Positions 1 to 11,368 are shown, counted from the first letter of the stretch. The stretch is 64,000 nt of DNA from Aegilops tauschii subsp. strangulata (GCF_002575655.3 NC_053036.3:155348627-155412626), one strand, 5' to 3'. The notes: a model not told the origin generated them from the sequence alone. Translations and numbers: made by a program.

Positions 1-2
1 TC

Positions 3-1352
3 GCTGAAGATGGCACTTTATACTTCAAGGGCCGCCTAGTGGTGCCATGTGCAGAGAAAAACCTGGATATGACACAGGAAGTTATGAAAGAAGCTCATGA
101 TACGCCTCTATGTATCCATCCTGGTAGTACAAAGATGTACCAAGACATCCGTCAGAGATTCTGGTGGTCTAATATGAAGCAAGACATTGCTCGTTATGTT
201 GCTGAGTGTGACGTTTGCCGTCGTATCAAAGCAGAACATCAAAGGCCTGCTGGAACTCTGCAACCTATCTCTATTCCTGAATGGAAATGGGACCATGTTG
301 AGATGGACTTCGTCACTGGATTTCCCAAATCACATAAAGGTAATGATGCTATTCTTGTCGTCATTGACCGGCTTTCCAAAGTTGCACATTTCCTGGCAGT
401 CAAAGAAACGATCACTGCTAGTCAGCTGGCAACGCTCTATATGTCCAGGATTGTTTCACTCCACGGTATTCCATTGGTTATCAGCTCAGACCGTGGCAGC
501 TTATTCACTTCAAGATTCTGGGCAAGTTTCCAAGAAGCCATGGGAACTCATCTGTCATTCAGTACTGCGTTTCATCCTCAGTCGCAAGGGCAAGTTGAAC
601 GCGTCAACCAAGTTCTCGAAGACATGCTTCGAGCTTGTGTTATTTCCTTCGGCAAGAAATGGGAGGAATCTCTCCCGTATGCTGAGTTCTCTTATAATAA
701 TAGCTATCAAGCTAGTCTGAAGATGGCCCCCTTCGAAGTGTTATATGGACGAAAGTGCCGAACCCCTCTGAACTGGTCAGAAACAGGGGAACGTCCACTC
801 TTCGGTCCGGATATTATCCAACATGCCGAAGAACAAGTCCGCCTTATTCGTGAGAATCTCAAGACTGCTCAGTCACGTTAGAAGAGTCAGTATGACCGTC
901 ATCATAAAGACATGGTCTATCAACCTGGCGAAAGGGCTTATCTTCGAGTCACACCAATGAAGGGTGCTCACCGCTTCGGAATCAAGGGCAAACTAGCTCC
1001 TCGATATATTGGCCCATTCACTATTCTCGAAAGGCGTGGAAAAGTGGCATACCAACTGGAGCTTCCGCCGAACCTTTCTCAGGTTCACGATGTGTTCCAT
1101 GTGTCACAGCTCCGCTGTTGCTTCAAGGACCCAATCCGAGTAGTGGATCATGAAGTGCTCGAATTGCAACAGGACCTCTCCTATAAGGAGCATCCGGTCC
1201 GCATTCTCGACCAAGCTAAACGCCGCACACGTCAGAAGGCGATCAAGTTTCTCAAAGTCCGGTGGTCGCACCATTCTGAAGATGAGGCCACTTGGGAATG
1301 CGAGGATCGCCTGCGTGATGAATACCCCGCACTGTTTCCATCTACCTCCTAA
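3..1352 (+). pseudogene. gypsy pol C-terminus: integrase plus chromodomain, one nonsense codon
   Basis: The frame is open from the left edge. It shows the HHCC zinc-binding motif (AHDTPLCIHPG, then CDVCRR), then the DDE integrase core: first Asp in VEMDFVTGFP, second in SSDRG, Glu in GQVERVNQ. The C-terminal part has the GPF/Y-like stretch PRYIGPFTILER, HDVFHVSQL, and a chromodomain-like tail ending LKVRWSHHSEDEATWE. Chromodomains tether integration to particular chromatin in this clade. One in-frame TAG at 879-881 separates two blocks in the same frame, so the copy is inactive by a single visible lesion. The usual second-Asp motif SDRD reads SDRG here, a further sign of decay. The stop at about 1350 lies 35 bp before the LTR. 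Confidence 0.9.
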
Positions 1353-2704
1353 ATCTCGGGATGAGATTTCTTGTAGTGAGGAGTTTTGTAACGCCCGGAT
1401 AATCATGCTACAGTAATCCCACGCTAATCGTGCCACGTCACCTCTGTTACGGTTGCTAACCTCACAATGATTCGAAACCGTTCCAAAATTTAAATTCTAA
1501 ATAGTGGCAAACACCCAAAGTTTTCAACAGTCAAAACAAAAATGTTCGGTGGGTGCCAAATAAGGCATAGTTAATTATGGTGAAGTAAACACATTTTTAG
1601 AAAAAGCCTAAATATTTTAAAATGATGTAAAACAGAAAAGAAAATAAATAAAAAGAAAAGAAAGCTAAAAAAAGGAAAAGGAGCCCCCCCACTGGGCCGT
1701 GGCCCAACTTGGCCGAACGGCCTCGGCCCACCAGGCCACCACCTAAGCCGGCCACCCACTCCCCCCTTATCCACTCACCACCGACACCCCCCACTCCCCC
1801 GAAATATCTCCCCCTCTCCCCCGATTTGGATCGGGATCGAGAGGAGACCGCCATCGCCCGCCGCCGCCAGGAGCACGCGCCGCCTCGCCCTCGCCGGCCT
1901 GCCTCCTCCTCCCCATCGGTCTGCCTCCTCCGTCGCCGTTGTCCTCGACCACCACCCCGACCCCCACCCCCGACCCCCACTGCCCCGTTCCCTACGAATC
2001 GCGGTGAGGACCGCGACCGCCCCTCTCCCTCACCCCGCGGTCACCGGGCTCCGCCCGCGCGCGCCCGCACTTGCCCGCGGCCACTGCCCCTTTTGCCGTC
2101 CCTGTCCCCGCTTCGCCGTGACGCTTGCCGAGCGCCGTCACTGCGCCCGCCGTCCACCCCGCACGCACTCGCCCCGCTGCTCGCCTGCACCCACTTCCGC
2201 TACACGCCAGCCTCCCGCGCGCGCCGTCGCCGCGCTGGTTGCCCCGTTGCTGTGCCTCGCGCCCGCCTACTGCTGCACACGCGCACCCGAGCCCCGCCTT
2301 GCCCCTGTCGCTGCCAATCGAGGCCACCGTCGCCTCGCCCCCCTGCTCGCCACGCGCATCCGCGCCTGCCACTGCCGCGGCCACACCGCGCCCGCGCCAT
2401 CCGCGCCCCTGCTCCCCAGCACGCCCTGGCCTTATCGGCCCACGCGCCCGCAGCCCCCTCTCGCTCACGGCCCTGCCCCCAAGTGCTCTCGCGCGCGCAG
2501 CCCTCCGGCGGCGGCGCCCTTCACCGGCGCCGCCCGCTGCTCCCCCCTGGCCGCGCGCTCCAGCGCCTGGCACACGCGCCTGCACCACCGGGGCAGGGCC
2601 CCGGTTAGCCCAGCGCCCGCACCCGCACGTTCCGGCGCCCGCCCGCGCCCGTGTGCCCGATAAGGCCCCCAGGGCCTATGACACATGGGCCCGGCCCAGA
2701 GAAC

Positions 2705-2870
2705 GCTTTAAAAAATGATTTTAAAAAAATTAAATTAAATTAATAAAAATAAATAATTAAGATAATTAATTAAGATAATTAATTAACTTAATTAATCCTG
2801 TTAATATTAACTAATTAAGATTAATTAACCTAATAACTAATTAACCTAATTAACTACTGTTAATTAGCTA
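2705..2870. repeat. AT-rich TTAATTAA low-complexity block inside the LTR
   Basis: A run of overlapping (T)TAATTAA and AATTAAGATAATTAA words, abruptly bordered by the GC-rich block on the left and by GC-moderate regulatory-looking sequence on the right. No coding potential. Such blocks often exclude nucleosomes; that role is inferred. Confidence 0.7.
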
Positions 2871-2911
2871 ACAGCCCCTGATAGGTGGGACCCACCTGTC
2901 AGGTTGACCAG

Positions 2912-2952
2912 GTCAATGGTCAACGTTGACTGCTGACGTCATGCTGACGTCA
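2912..2952. promoter_or_regulatory. Clustered W-box and TGACGTCA motifs in LTR
   Basis: Two TGACGTCA palindromes (2934-2941 and 2945-2952) lie 11 bp apart. Four TTGAC/GTCAA cores in alternating orientation stand just upstream (2912-2931). TGACGTCA is the classic bZIP/TGA-factor site and TTGAC the WRKY W-box core. The match is exact sequence; function in this LTR is inferred. No clear TATA box was located immediately downstream. Confidence 0.5.
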
Positions 2953-5064
2953 TGCTGATGCATTAATTAAATTTCGAATTAAATTAATTTATTAAATTCT
3001 AAAAATGATTTAAATCTTTAAAAATTAATATAAAATAAACCGTAGCTCGGATGGAAAAACTTTGTACATGGAAGTTGCTCAGAACGACGAGACGAATCCG
3101 TATACGTAGTCCGTTTGTCAGCCACACGTTCCTAGCATAGCGAACATGGAACTTTCCCCCTCCGGTCCGTCTGTCCGAAAACGCGAAACATCGGGAATAC
3201 TTTCCCGGGTGTTCCCCCCCTTCGCCGGTACCACCTACTGCCGCGTTAGGACACACCTAGCACCGCTCATTGTCATATCACGCATCGTCATGCTTATGTT
3301 TGCATTGTATTTACTGTTTCTTCCCCCCTCTTCTCTCCGGTAGACTACGAGACCGACGCTGCTGCTGCCTAGTTCGACTACGGAGTTGACGACCCCTCCT
3401 ACTTGCCAGAGCAACCAGGCAAGCCCCCCCTTGATCACCAGATATCGCCTATTCTTCTCTATACTGCTTGCATTAGAGTAGTGTAGCATGTTACTGCTTT
3501 CCGTTAATCCTATCCTGATGCATAGCCTATCCTTGCTACACTGTTGTTACCTTTACCTGCAATCCTACATGCTTAGTATAGGATGCTAGTTTTCCATCAG
3601 TGGCCCTACATTCTTGTCCGTCTGCTCTGCTATACTATCGGGCCGTGATCACTTGGGCGGTGATCACGGGTATATACTTATATACTCTATACATGATACC
3701 TGTGGTGACTAAAGTCGGGTCGGCTCGTAGGAGTACCCGCAAGTGGATCTTTGTGGCGGAGCGACAGGGCAGGTTGAGACAGCCTAGTGAGAGGTGGGCC
3801 TGGCCCTGGACGGCGTCCGCGGTTACTTCGACATAACACACTTAACGAGTTCTTGGTATTTGATCTGAGTCTAGCCATTTGGTCTATACGCACTAACCAT
3901 CTACGCGGGAGTAGTTATGGGTATCCCGGTGTCGTGGTATCAGCCGAAGCCTTCGTGACGTCAGCGACTGAGTGGCGCGTGCCGGATTGGACTGGAACGC
4001 CACTAGGCTAGGTCTGCTTCCGGCCGCATACGCAATGTGCAGGTGTGCAATGGGCGATGGGCCCAGACCCCTGCGCGCATAGGGTTTAGACCGGCGTGCT
4101 GACCTCTCTGTTGTGCCTAGGTGGGGCTGGGATGTGTTGATCTTCCGAGGCCGGGCATGACCCAGAAAAGTGTGTCCGGCCAAATGGGATCGAGCGTGTT
4201 GGGTTATGTGGTGCACCCCTGCAGGGAAGTTTATCTATTCGAATAGCCGTGTCCCTCGATAAAAGGACGACCCGGAGTTGTACCTTGACCTTATGACAAC
4301 TAGAACCGGATACTTAATAAAATACACCCTTACAAGTGCCAGATACAACCCGGTGATCGCTCTCTAACAGGGCGACGAGGAGGGGATCGCCGGGTAGGAT
4401 TATGCTATGCGATGCTACTTGGAGGATTTCAATCTACTCTCTTCTACATGCTGCAAGATGAAGGCTGCCAGAAGCGTAGTCTTCGACAGGACTAGCTATC
4501 CCCCTCTTATTCTGGCATTCTGCAGTTCAGCGCACTGATATGGCCCTTTACTCATATACCCATGCATATGTAGTGTAGCTCCTTGCTTGCGAGTACTTTG
4601 GATGAGTACTCACGGTTGCTTCTCTCCCTCTTTTCCCCCTTTTCTTTCTACCTGGTTGTCGCAACCAGATGTTGGAGTCCAGGAGCCAGACGCCATCATC
4701 GAAGACGACTCCTACGACACTGGGGGTGCCTACTACTACGTGCAGCCCGCTGACGACGACCAGGAGTAGTTAGGAGGATCCCAGGCAGGAGGCCTGCGCC
4801 TCGTTCGATCTGTATCCCAGTTTGTGCTAGCCTTCTTAAGGCAAACTTGTTTAACTTGTCTGTACTTAGATATTGTTGCTTCCGCTGACTCGTCTATGAT
4901 CGAGCACTTGTATTCGAGCCCTCGAGGCCCCTGGCTTGTATTATGATGCTTGTATGACTTATTTATGTTTTAGAGTTGTGTTGTGATATCTTCCCGTGAG
5001 TCCCTGATCTTGATCGTACACATTTGCGTGCATGATTAGTGTACGGTCAATCGGGGGCGTCACA

Positions 5065-5504
5065 CAAGCTTGTGCAACATGTTCATGATCAAGTTGCTTA
5101 AAATTCATAATATCGTTTCTAAGGGAGATAATCTTAGCGGGAGGAAAATACTTAGAGATAAAAGCATCTTTGCACTTATTCCAAGAATCAATACTATGTT
5201 TAGGCAAAGACGAAAACCAAGCTTTAGCACGATCTCTAAGCGAAAAAGGAAATAGCTTCAATTTAACAATATCATTGTCAACATCTTTCTTCTTTTGCAT
5301 ATCACACAAATCAATGAAGCTATTTAGATGAGTAGCGGCATCTTCACTAGGAAGGCCGGCGAATTGATCTTTCATAACAAGATTCAACAAAGCAGCATTG
5401 ATTTCACAAGATTCAGTATCGGTAAGAGGAGCAATCGGAGTGCTAAGAAAATCATTATTGTTGGTATTGGTAAAGTCACATAATTTGGTATTATCTTGAG
5501 CCAT
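5065..5504 (-). pseudogene. Athila-like gag, 5' part, truncated by insertion
   Basis: The start codon at 5504 follows the primer site by about 190 bp. The open frame reads into a retrotransposon gag domain with the typical order KLKLFPFSLRDRAKAWFSSL, then SWNKCKDAFISKYFPP and LRNDIMNF. Gag proteins form the virus-like particle around element RNA. The frame is open for about 147 codons and is then cut by the LTR end at 5064/5065. No zinc knuckle is visible because the 3' part lies beyond the insertion. The longer frame extending upstream to 5702 runs over the primer site and is not credited. Confidence 0.85.
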
Positions 5505-5690
5505 CGTGACAAGCAAGCAATCCAACACACGAGCAAACAAGAAGCAAGCGAAAAAGATGTGAAAAAGAGAGGGCGAATAAAACGGCAAGGGTGAAGTGGG
5601 GGAGAGGAAAACGAGAGGCAAATGGCAAATAATGTAATGCGGGAGATAACGGTTTGTGATGGGTACTTGGTATGTTGACTTTTGCGTAGA

Positions 5691-5710
5691 CCTCCCCGGC
5701 AACGGCGCCA
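5691..5710 (-). other. Primer binding site, tRNA-Asp type
   Basis: The minus strand reads TGGCGCCGTTGCCGGGGAGG, the complement of the 3' end of plant tRNA-Asp(GUC) including CCA, apart from the last bases. It sits 11 bp inside the LTR end (5722), fixing the orientation of the element and its LTR boundary. Confidence 0.85.
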
Positions 5711-5721
5711 GAAATCCTTCT

Positions 5722-7305
5722 TGCTACCTCTTGAGCACTGCGTTGGTTTTCCCTTGAAGAGGAAAGGGTGATGCAGCAAAGTAGCGTAAGTATTTCCCTC
5801 AGTTTTTGAGAACCAAGGTATCAATCCAGTAGGAGGCTACGCGCGAGTCCCTCGTAAATACACAAAACAAATAAATTCTCGCAACCAACGCGATAAGGGG
5901 TTGTCAATCCCTACATGGTCACTTACGAGAGTGAGATCTGATAGATATGATAGGATAATATTTTTTGGTATTTTTGTTATAAAGATGCAAAGTAAAATAA
6001 AAGCAAAGTAAAAAAGCAACGGAAATAACTAAGTGTTGGAAGATTAATATGATGAAGATAGACCCGGGGGCCATAGGTTTCATTAGTGGATTCTCTCGAG
6101 AGCATAAGTATTTTACGATGGGTGAACAAATTACTGTTGAGCAATTGACAGAATTGAGCATAGTTATGAGAATATCTAGGTATGATCATGTATATAGGCA
6201 TCACGTCCGAGACAAGTAGACCGACTCCTGCCTGCATCTACTACTATTACTCCACACATCGACCGCTATCCAGCATGCATCTAGAGTATTAAGTTCATAA
6301 GAACAGAGTAACACCTTAAGCAAGATGACATGATGTAGAGGGATTAATTCATGCAATATGATAAAAACCCCATCTTGTTATCCTCGATGGCAACAATACA
6401 ATACGTGCCTTGCTGCCCTACTGTCACTGGGAAAGGACACCGCAAGTTTGAACCCAAAGCTAAGCACTTCTCCCATTGCAAGAAAGATCAATCTAGTAGG
6501 CCAAACCAAACTGATAATTCGAAGAGACTTGCAAAGATAACCAATCATACATAAAAGAATTCAGAGAAGATTCAAATATTGTTCATAGATAAACTTGATC
6601 ATAAACCCACAATTCATCGGTCTCAACAAACACACCGCAAAAGAAGATTACATCGAATAGATCTCCACGAGAGAGGGGGAGAACATTGTATTGAGATCCA
6701 AAAAGAGAGAAGAAGCCATCTAGCTAATAACTATGGACCCGAAGGTCTGAGGTAAACTACTCACACTTCAGCGGAGAGGCTATGGTGTTGATGTAGAAGC
6801 CCTCCGTGATGGATGCCCCATCCGGTGGAGCTCCGGAACAGGCCCCAAGATGGGATATCGTGGGTACAGAAGGTTGCAGCGGTGGAATTAGGTTTTTGGC
6901 TCCGTATCTGATCGTTTGGGGGTACGTAGGTATATATAGGAGGAAGGAGTACGTCGGTGGAGCAACAGGGGGCCCACGAGGGTGGAGGGCACGCCTGGGG
7001 GGTAGGCGCGCCCCCTACCTCGTGGCTTCCTCCTTTGTTTCTTGATGTAGGGTCCATGTCTCCTGGATCATGTTCGTTCCAAAAATCACGTTCCCGAAGG
7101 TTTCATTCCGTTTGGACTCCGTTTGATATTCTTTTTCTGCGAAACTCTGAAATAGGCAAAAACAGCAATTCTGGGCTGGGCCTCCGGTTAATAGGTTAGT
7201 CCCAAAAATAATATAGAAGTGAATAATCAAGCCCAATAATGTCCAAAACAGAAGATAATATAGCATGGAGCAATCAAAAATTATAGATACGTTGGAGACG
7301 TATCA
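5722..7305 (-). repeat. 5' LTR of the Athila-like element (about 1584 bp)
   Basis: On the minus strand it starts TGATACGTCTCCAACGTATC and ends GAGGTAGCA. A TATATATA box lies at 6931-6938, downstream of a GGCGCGCC core at 7005-7012. Its first half resembles the LTRs at 27793-29477, 33725-35409 and 11369-13053, but its second half is different, so it belongs to a related but distinct family. Small frames inside it are incidental. Confidence 0.85.
6931..6938 (-). promoter_or_regulatory. TATA box in LTR
   Basis: TATATATA in a minus-strand context CCTATATATACC, about 67 bp downstream of a GGCGCGCC core. Likely the LTR promoter. Confidence 0.6.
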
Positions 7306-7910
7306 GGAGGCAACCCAATGAATAAAATTTATTTTCGCTTTTTTCTTTCTGTTCTTGAGTGTTAGCACAATTATGCTACTGTTATGATTGTGTTTTTGTA
7401 TTTTAATTAGTGTTTGTGCCAAGTAAATCCTATAGGATCTTCTTGGGTGATAGTTGTTTGATCTTGCTGAAAAACAGAAACTTATGCGCTCACGAAAACA
7501 ATTGTTAAAAATTGCCAGAACGTGATAAAATGCCAATTATTTTTTTCAGAAGATTAATATGAAAATTACCCTGGTCGTCCTATTTTTTCAGAATTTTTGG
7601 AGTTACAGAAGTATTCGAAATAGTCAGATTGCTGCAGACTATTCTGTTTTGACAGATTCTGTTTTCTTTGTGTTGTGTGCTTATTTTGATGGCTCTATGG
7701 TTTTCTTTGATGAGTTTTTGCCATAGAAAATTTGGAATACAGTAGATATAATGAAAAAACAAAATATGAATTGGTTTGATATAGTACTTATAGTAGTGGT
7801 TTGCTTTCTTATACTAACGGATCTCACGAAGGTTTTGTTGAGTTGTGTGTGATTGAAGTTTTCAAGTTTTGGGTTATCTTACGATGGATGAAGGAAGGAT
7901 AGAAGAGCCT

Positions 7911-7996
7911 AAGCTTGGGGATGCCCCGACATCCCAAGCTATTATCCAAAAATGAGCAACCAACTAAGCTTGGGGATGCCCCCGAGTGGCATCCCC
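7911..7996 (+). other. Two internal polypurine-tract-like hairpins
   Basis: AAGCTTGGGGATGCCCC at 7911 is followed by CATCCCAAGCT, giving a stem-loop. A second copy begins at 7966 (AAGCTTGGGGATGCC, then GGCATCCCC). The core AAGCTTGGGGATGC is the same as the sequence directly preceding the 3' LTR at 29478-29493, so these look like internal duplicates of the polypurine tract. Confidence 0.6.
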
Positions 7997-8183
7997 TCTT
8001 TCTTCTAACGACCATCGGTATTCTACTCAAAGCTATATTTTTATTCGTCACATGATATGTGTTTTGCTTGGAGCGTCTTGTATGATATGAGTCTTTGCTT
8101 GTTTTATTTTGTGATTTAAGTCTTGATCCCTTGCTGGACACACCTATCTGGGAGAGCCAAAATTATGTCATGACTTGTTAGAA

Positions 8184-8415
8184 TTGCTCTCCATGTTTCA
8201 CTTAAATTTTTATGAGCAATGGACTTGCTCTAGTGCTTCAATTATATCTTTTTGAGCATGGTGTGCTTTAGAATTTTGGAAGAAATGCTCTCTTGCTTCA
8301 CTTAGATTTATTCGAGAGTTTGTAAAATTTTCAGGAAATTCTCTCTTGCTTCACTTAAATTATTTTGAGAGAAAGAAAAATTATGCTCATGATCTTCACT
8401 TATATTTGTTTGAGC
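8184..8415 (+). repeat. Array of five degenerate hairpins with conserved TTCACTTA loop
   Basis: Five units occur at 8184-8219, 8226-8258, 8288-8318, 8339-8373 and 8385-8415. Each has a left arm ending CTC (or CTCA), a loop of 20-24 nt centred on TTCACTTAAAT or a close variant, and a right arm beginning GAG. Arms are TTGCTC/GAGCAA, TGCTC/GAGCA, CTCTC/GAGAG, TTCTCTC/GAGAGAA and GCTCA/TGAGC. The arms differ between units but stay complementary. Homologous hairpins occur at 31034-31117 in another element. Function is unknown. Confidence 0.75.
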
Positions 8416-9546
8416 TTATGAAAAGCAACACATGAAAATTAGTCCCAAAGTGATAGATATCCAAGAAGGATATAATAAAAACTTTCATGAAGATCATTGG
8501 ACAAAATAAACTTGATTCTTAGTAATAGTTTTGAGATATGATGATGTGATATGTGAGTTGTGTTGATGAGTAATTATGCTTTAGTAAGAATATTGGTGTT
8601 AAGGTTTGTGATTCCCTATGCAAGTACGAAAGTCAATAGTCATGCAATGAAATTCTATCCTACTTGTGGTGCATTATTCGGTGTTAATTATGCTTATTGC
8701 TTGCTTGTGAGATTATTCGTTTTTTGGTTGGTCGCTTCTCAATCTTTTGCTAGCCTTCATTTTACACTAAGTATGATCTCTACTTGTGCATCCAAAATCC
8801 TTTAAACTAGTTTTGCCACATGAGTGCACTATATCTACCTATATGCGGTATTCTTTTGCCGTTCTAAGAAAATTTGCATGTGCCATCTCTAATTTTCAAA
8901 ATAAACTTCTCTTTTGTGTGTTTGTTTCGCTCGCGGAGCGGTGAGGGGTGGCTAATATTTTCCATGCTGGACGTGTTATTCTCACGATGAGTGTTTATTC
9001 ACTTGTCATTGCACGAGAGTAAGGCAAAGGTTTTAGGGATGTCCAGTCCCGAAATGCAAAAATGAATTTACTTTATGTTGTCAAATAATAAATTCATTGG
9101 AAAGGGTTGGTATGGAGGGCAACCGTGGATACGGCTAGCCATGGAAAGTGAAAGTATGGTGGAAAAAGGAATAAACTTTATTTTCTGTTTGGGAACCGCC
9201 TATGATATATCTAGCATGGAAAGTGTTGGGAACTCTAAGTCGTTTTCGTTGGTGGGATGGATACACCTCCCAAAATGTTTTTATCTCTAATTTTTCGCTT
9301 TGAGCTCTGGCACCTCTACAAATCCCTACTTCCCTCTGCGAAGGGCCTTTCTTTTACTTTATGCAATTTTTATTTTGAATTTGAGTCTCCATCTTCTCCT
9401 ATAAAAGCACCAACTAGGAGGCAATATGATCGTACTTAAGTATTGGGTGTAGCTAATGTTCGAGTGTGTTTCATGAATGGATCAATGGTTGAGCATGATG
9501 GGCTAGGGATAACTTGTTTTAGCATTGATGTTTTGAAAGACATGGT

Positions 9547-11056
9547 TGTGATGACCTACAAGTATAGGGGATCAATTGTAGCTCTTTTTGATAAGTAAGA
9601 GTGTCAAACCCAACGAGGAGCATAAGGAAATGACAAGTAGTTTTCAGTAAGGTAATGTCTGCAAGTGCTGAAACTGTAAGTAGCGAGTAGTTTGATAGCA
9701 AGATAATTTGTAACGAGCAAGTAACGATAATTGTAACAAGTATGCAGCAAGGTAGCCCAATCCTTTTGAGGCAAAGGATAGGCCAAAATGGTCACTTATA
9801 ATAAGCAAAGCGTTCTTGAGGGTACACGGGAATTTCATCTAGTCACTTTCATCATGTTGGTTCGATTTGTCTTCGCTACTTTGATAATTTGATATGTGGG
9901 TGGACCGGTGCTTAGGTGTTGTTCTTAGTTGAACAAACCTCCTACTTATGATTAACCCTCCCGCAAGCATCCGCAACTACGAGTATTAAGAATAAATTCT
10001 AACCATAGCATTAAACTCTAGGATCCAATCGGTCCCTTACGGAATAGCGCATAAACTGGGGTGTAAGTTTCTGTCACTCTCGCAACCCACCATCTATTTA
10101 CTACTCCACAATGCATTCTCTTAGGCCCAAATATGGTGAAGTGTCATGTAGTCGACATTCACATGACACCACTAAGGGAATCCGCAACTACTATCAAAAT
10201 ATCAAACACATATCAAGTTCACATGATTACTTGCAACATGATTTATCCCGTGACCTCAAGAACAAAAGTAACTACTCACAAATAATCAACATGCTCATGA
10301 TCAGAGGAGTATTAATATGCATAATGGATCTGAACATATAATCTTCCACCAAATAAACCATATAGTAATCAACTACAAGATGTAATCAACACTACTAGTC
10401 ACCCCCTAGCAACAATCTATAGTTCCGGTAACGAGATTGAATACAAGAGATGAACTAAGGTTTGAGATGAGATGGTGCTGGTTAAGATGTTGATGGAGAT
10501 TACCCTCCCCAAGACGAGAGAGTTGTTGGTGATGATGACGACGATGATTTCCCCCTCCGGGAGGGAAGTTCCCCCGGCAGAATCGCTCCACCGGAGGGCA
10601 AAAGTGCTCCTGCCCAAGTTCTGCCTCGAGACGGCGGCGCTCCGCCCCGAAAGTCTTCTCCTTATTTTTTTCTAGGTAAAAATGACTTATATACCAGAAG
10701 ATGGGCACCGGAGGTGGGCCGAGGAGGCCACAACCCACCAGGGCGCGCTTGGGGGCCTGGCGCGCCCAGGTGGGTTGTGCCCACCTGGTGGCCCCCCGTG
10801 GTAGTTATTGGCTCCAATATTTCTTATATATTCCATAAAAGTCTCCGTGAAGTTTTAGCTCATTTGGAGTTGTGTAGAATAGGTGGCCTGACATAACTTT
10901 TTCAGGTCCAGATTTCCAGCTGCCAGAATTCTCCCTCTTGGTATATACCTTGCAAATTATGAGAGAGAAGGCATTATAATTACTCCAAAAAGCATTATTA
11001 TGGATAAAAACATTGTAAATAATAGTAAGAAAACATGATGCAAAATGGACGTATCA
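9547..11056 (-). repeat. 3' LTR (about 1510 bp) of the minus-strand Athila-like element
   Basis: The plus strand runs TGTGATGACCTACAAG to GGACGTATCA. On the minus strand it therefore starts TGATACGTCC and ends GTCATCACA. It contains a TATA box at 10687-10693 and, just upstream of that box, a strong inverted repeat with 20-bp arms (10729-10748 and 10760-10779) that includes GGCGCGCC. Confidence 0.8.
10687..10779 (-). promoter_or_regulatory. LTR promoter: GC-rich inverted repeat followed by TATA box
   Basis: The arms CACAACCCACC..GGGCGCGC and GCGCGCCC..GGTGGGTTGTG pair with few mismatches around an 11-bp spacer. A minus-strand TATATAA follows at 10693-10687. The same arrangement recurs upstream of other TATA boxes in this window. 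Confidence 0.55.
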
Positions 11057-11070
11057 ACTCCCCCAAGCTT
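11057..11070 (-). other. Polypurine tract next to 3' LTR
   Basis: Minus strand AAGCTTGGGGGAGT lies directly before the LTR start TGATACGTCC. This is the expected place for plus-strand priming in reverse transcription. Confidence 0.7.
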
Positions 11071-11368
11071 AGACCTCGCTTGTCCTCAAGCGAAAACCGA
11101 AATCGAAAAACATGTCCACATGCTTTGAGAGAGAGGTGTCCATAAAAACAAAATAGGGACATAGAAACATCATGTTTATTATTATAACAACAACAAATTT
11201 AAACATAATACTTTTATCATAGAACTTCTATCATACACTTCCCATGAATAAGTAACAGTTCATCACATAATCAAAGTATAAAGCAAAAATTCTATTAGAA
11301 ACCAACAAACTATGTTCTTAGTCAACTTTGCAACTACAATTCATCATCTTTTCAGGATGGGTCACATG

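Larger units (their letters stand above)
1..5064 (+). mobile_element. Ty3/gypsy chromodomain retrotransposon (Tekay-like), 3' part
   Basis: The window opens inside the pol gene of a gypsy element and runs through integrase and chromodomain into a complete 3' LTR ending in CACA. The LTR is unusually long (about 3.7 kb), which fits the Tekay/Del branch of chromoviruses. The 5' LTR, gag, protease and RT lie left of the window. The right edge falls abruptly inside the gag gene of an oppositely oriented Athila-like element, so this copy inserted there. The right-hand target duplication is probably CAAGC at 5065-5069, but its partner is not visible. Clade assignment is by domain content; the family name is not established. 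Confidence 0.85.
1387..5064 (+). repeat. 3' LTR of the chromodomain gypsy element (about 3678 bp)
   Basis: It begins TGTAACGCCCGG and ends GGGGGCGTCACA, short inverted termini of the kind expected for an LTR. Three compositional zones follow one another: a very GC- and CpG-rich block (about 1680-2690), an AT-rich TTAATTAA block (about 2705-2870), and mixed sequence to the end. Long overlapping frames exist on both strands in the GC-rich block, but they are Pro/Arg/Ala-rich mirror frames and I do not credit them. The end could be placed 2 bp either way because of the CACACA run. Confidence 0.8.
5065..7305 (-). mobile_element. Athila-like gypsy element (5' LTR, PBS, start of gag)
   Basis: Read on the minus strand: LTR 7305 to 5722, a tRNA-Asp-type primer site, a leader, and a gag reading frame that is cut at 5065 by the chromodomain element. 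The rest lies left of the window. Its outer edge at 7305/7306 breaks another Athila-like element of opposite orientation, so this copy inserted there. Confidence 0.85.
7306..9546 (+). mobile_element. Athila-like element, 3' noncoding region (oldest layer seen)
   Basis: This stretch aligns by eye with the reverse complement of the 3' half of the complete element at 27793-35409: the opening GGAGGCAACCCAAT, the stretch around CCTATAGGATCTTCTTGG, the AAGCTTGGGGATGCC hairpins, the hairpin array, and the text around CTCTGGCACCTCTACAAATC. It is therefore the post-coding part of a plus-oriented Athila-like element, cut on the left by the element ending at 7305 and on the right by the LTR starting at 9547. 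No reading frame with recognisable protein was found; frames of 60-105 codons here look incidental. Confidence 0.75.

Noticed and set aside
1709..2718. Long overlapping frames on both strands (up to 299 codons) in the GC-rich LTR block
   Set aside because: Pro/Arg/Ala-rich mirror frames in several phases at once, with no domain and inside an LTR. GC-rich DNA has few stops by chance.
5691..5710. Match to the tRNA-Asp 3' end as a tRNA gene (also 33633-33714)
   Set aside because: Only 18-20 bases match, in the primer-site position next to an LTR. No cloverleaf.
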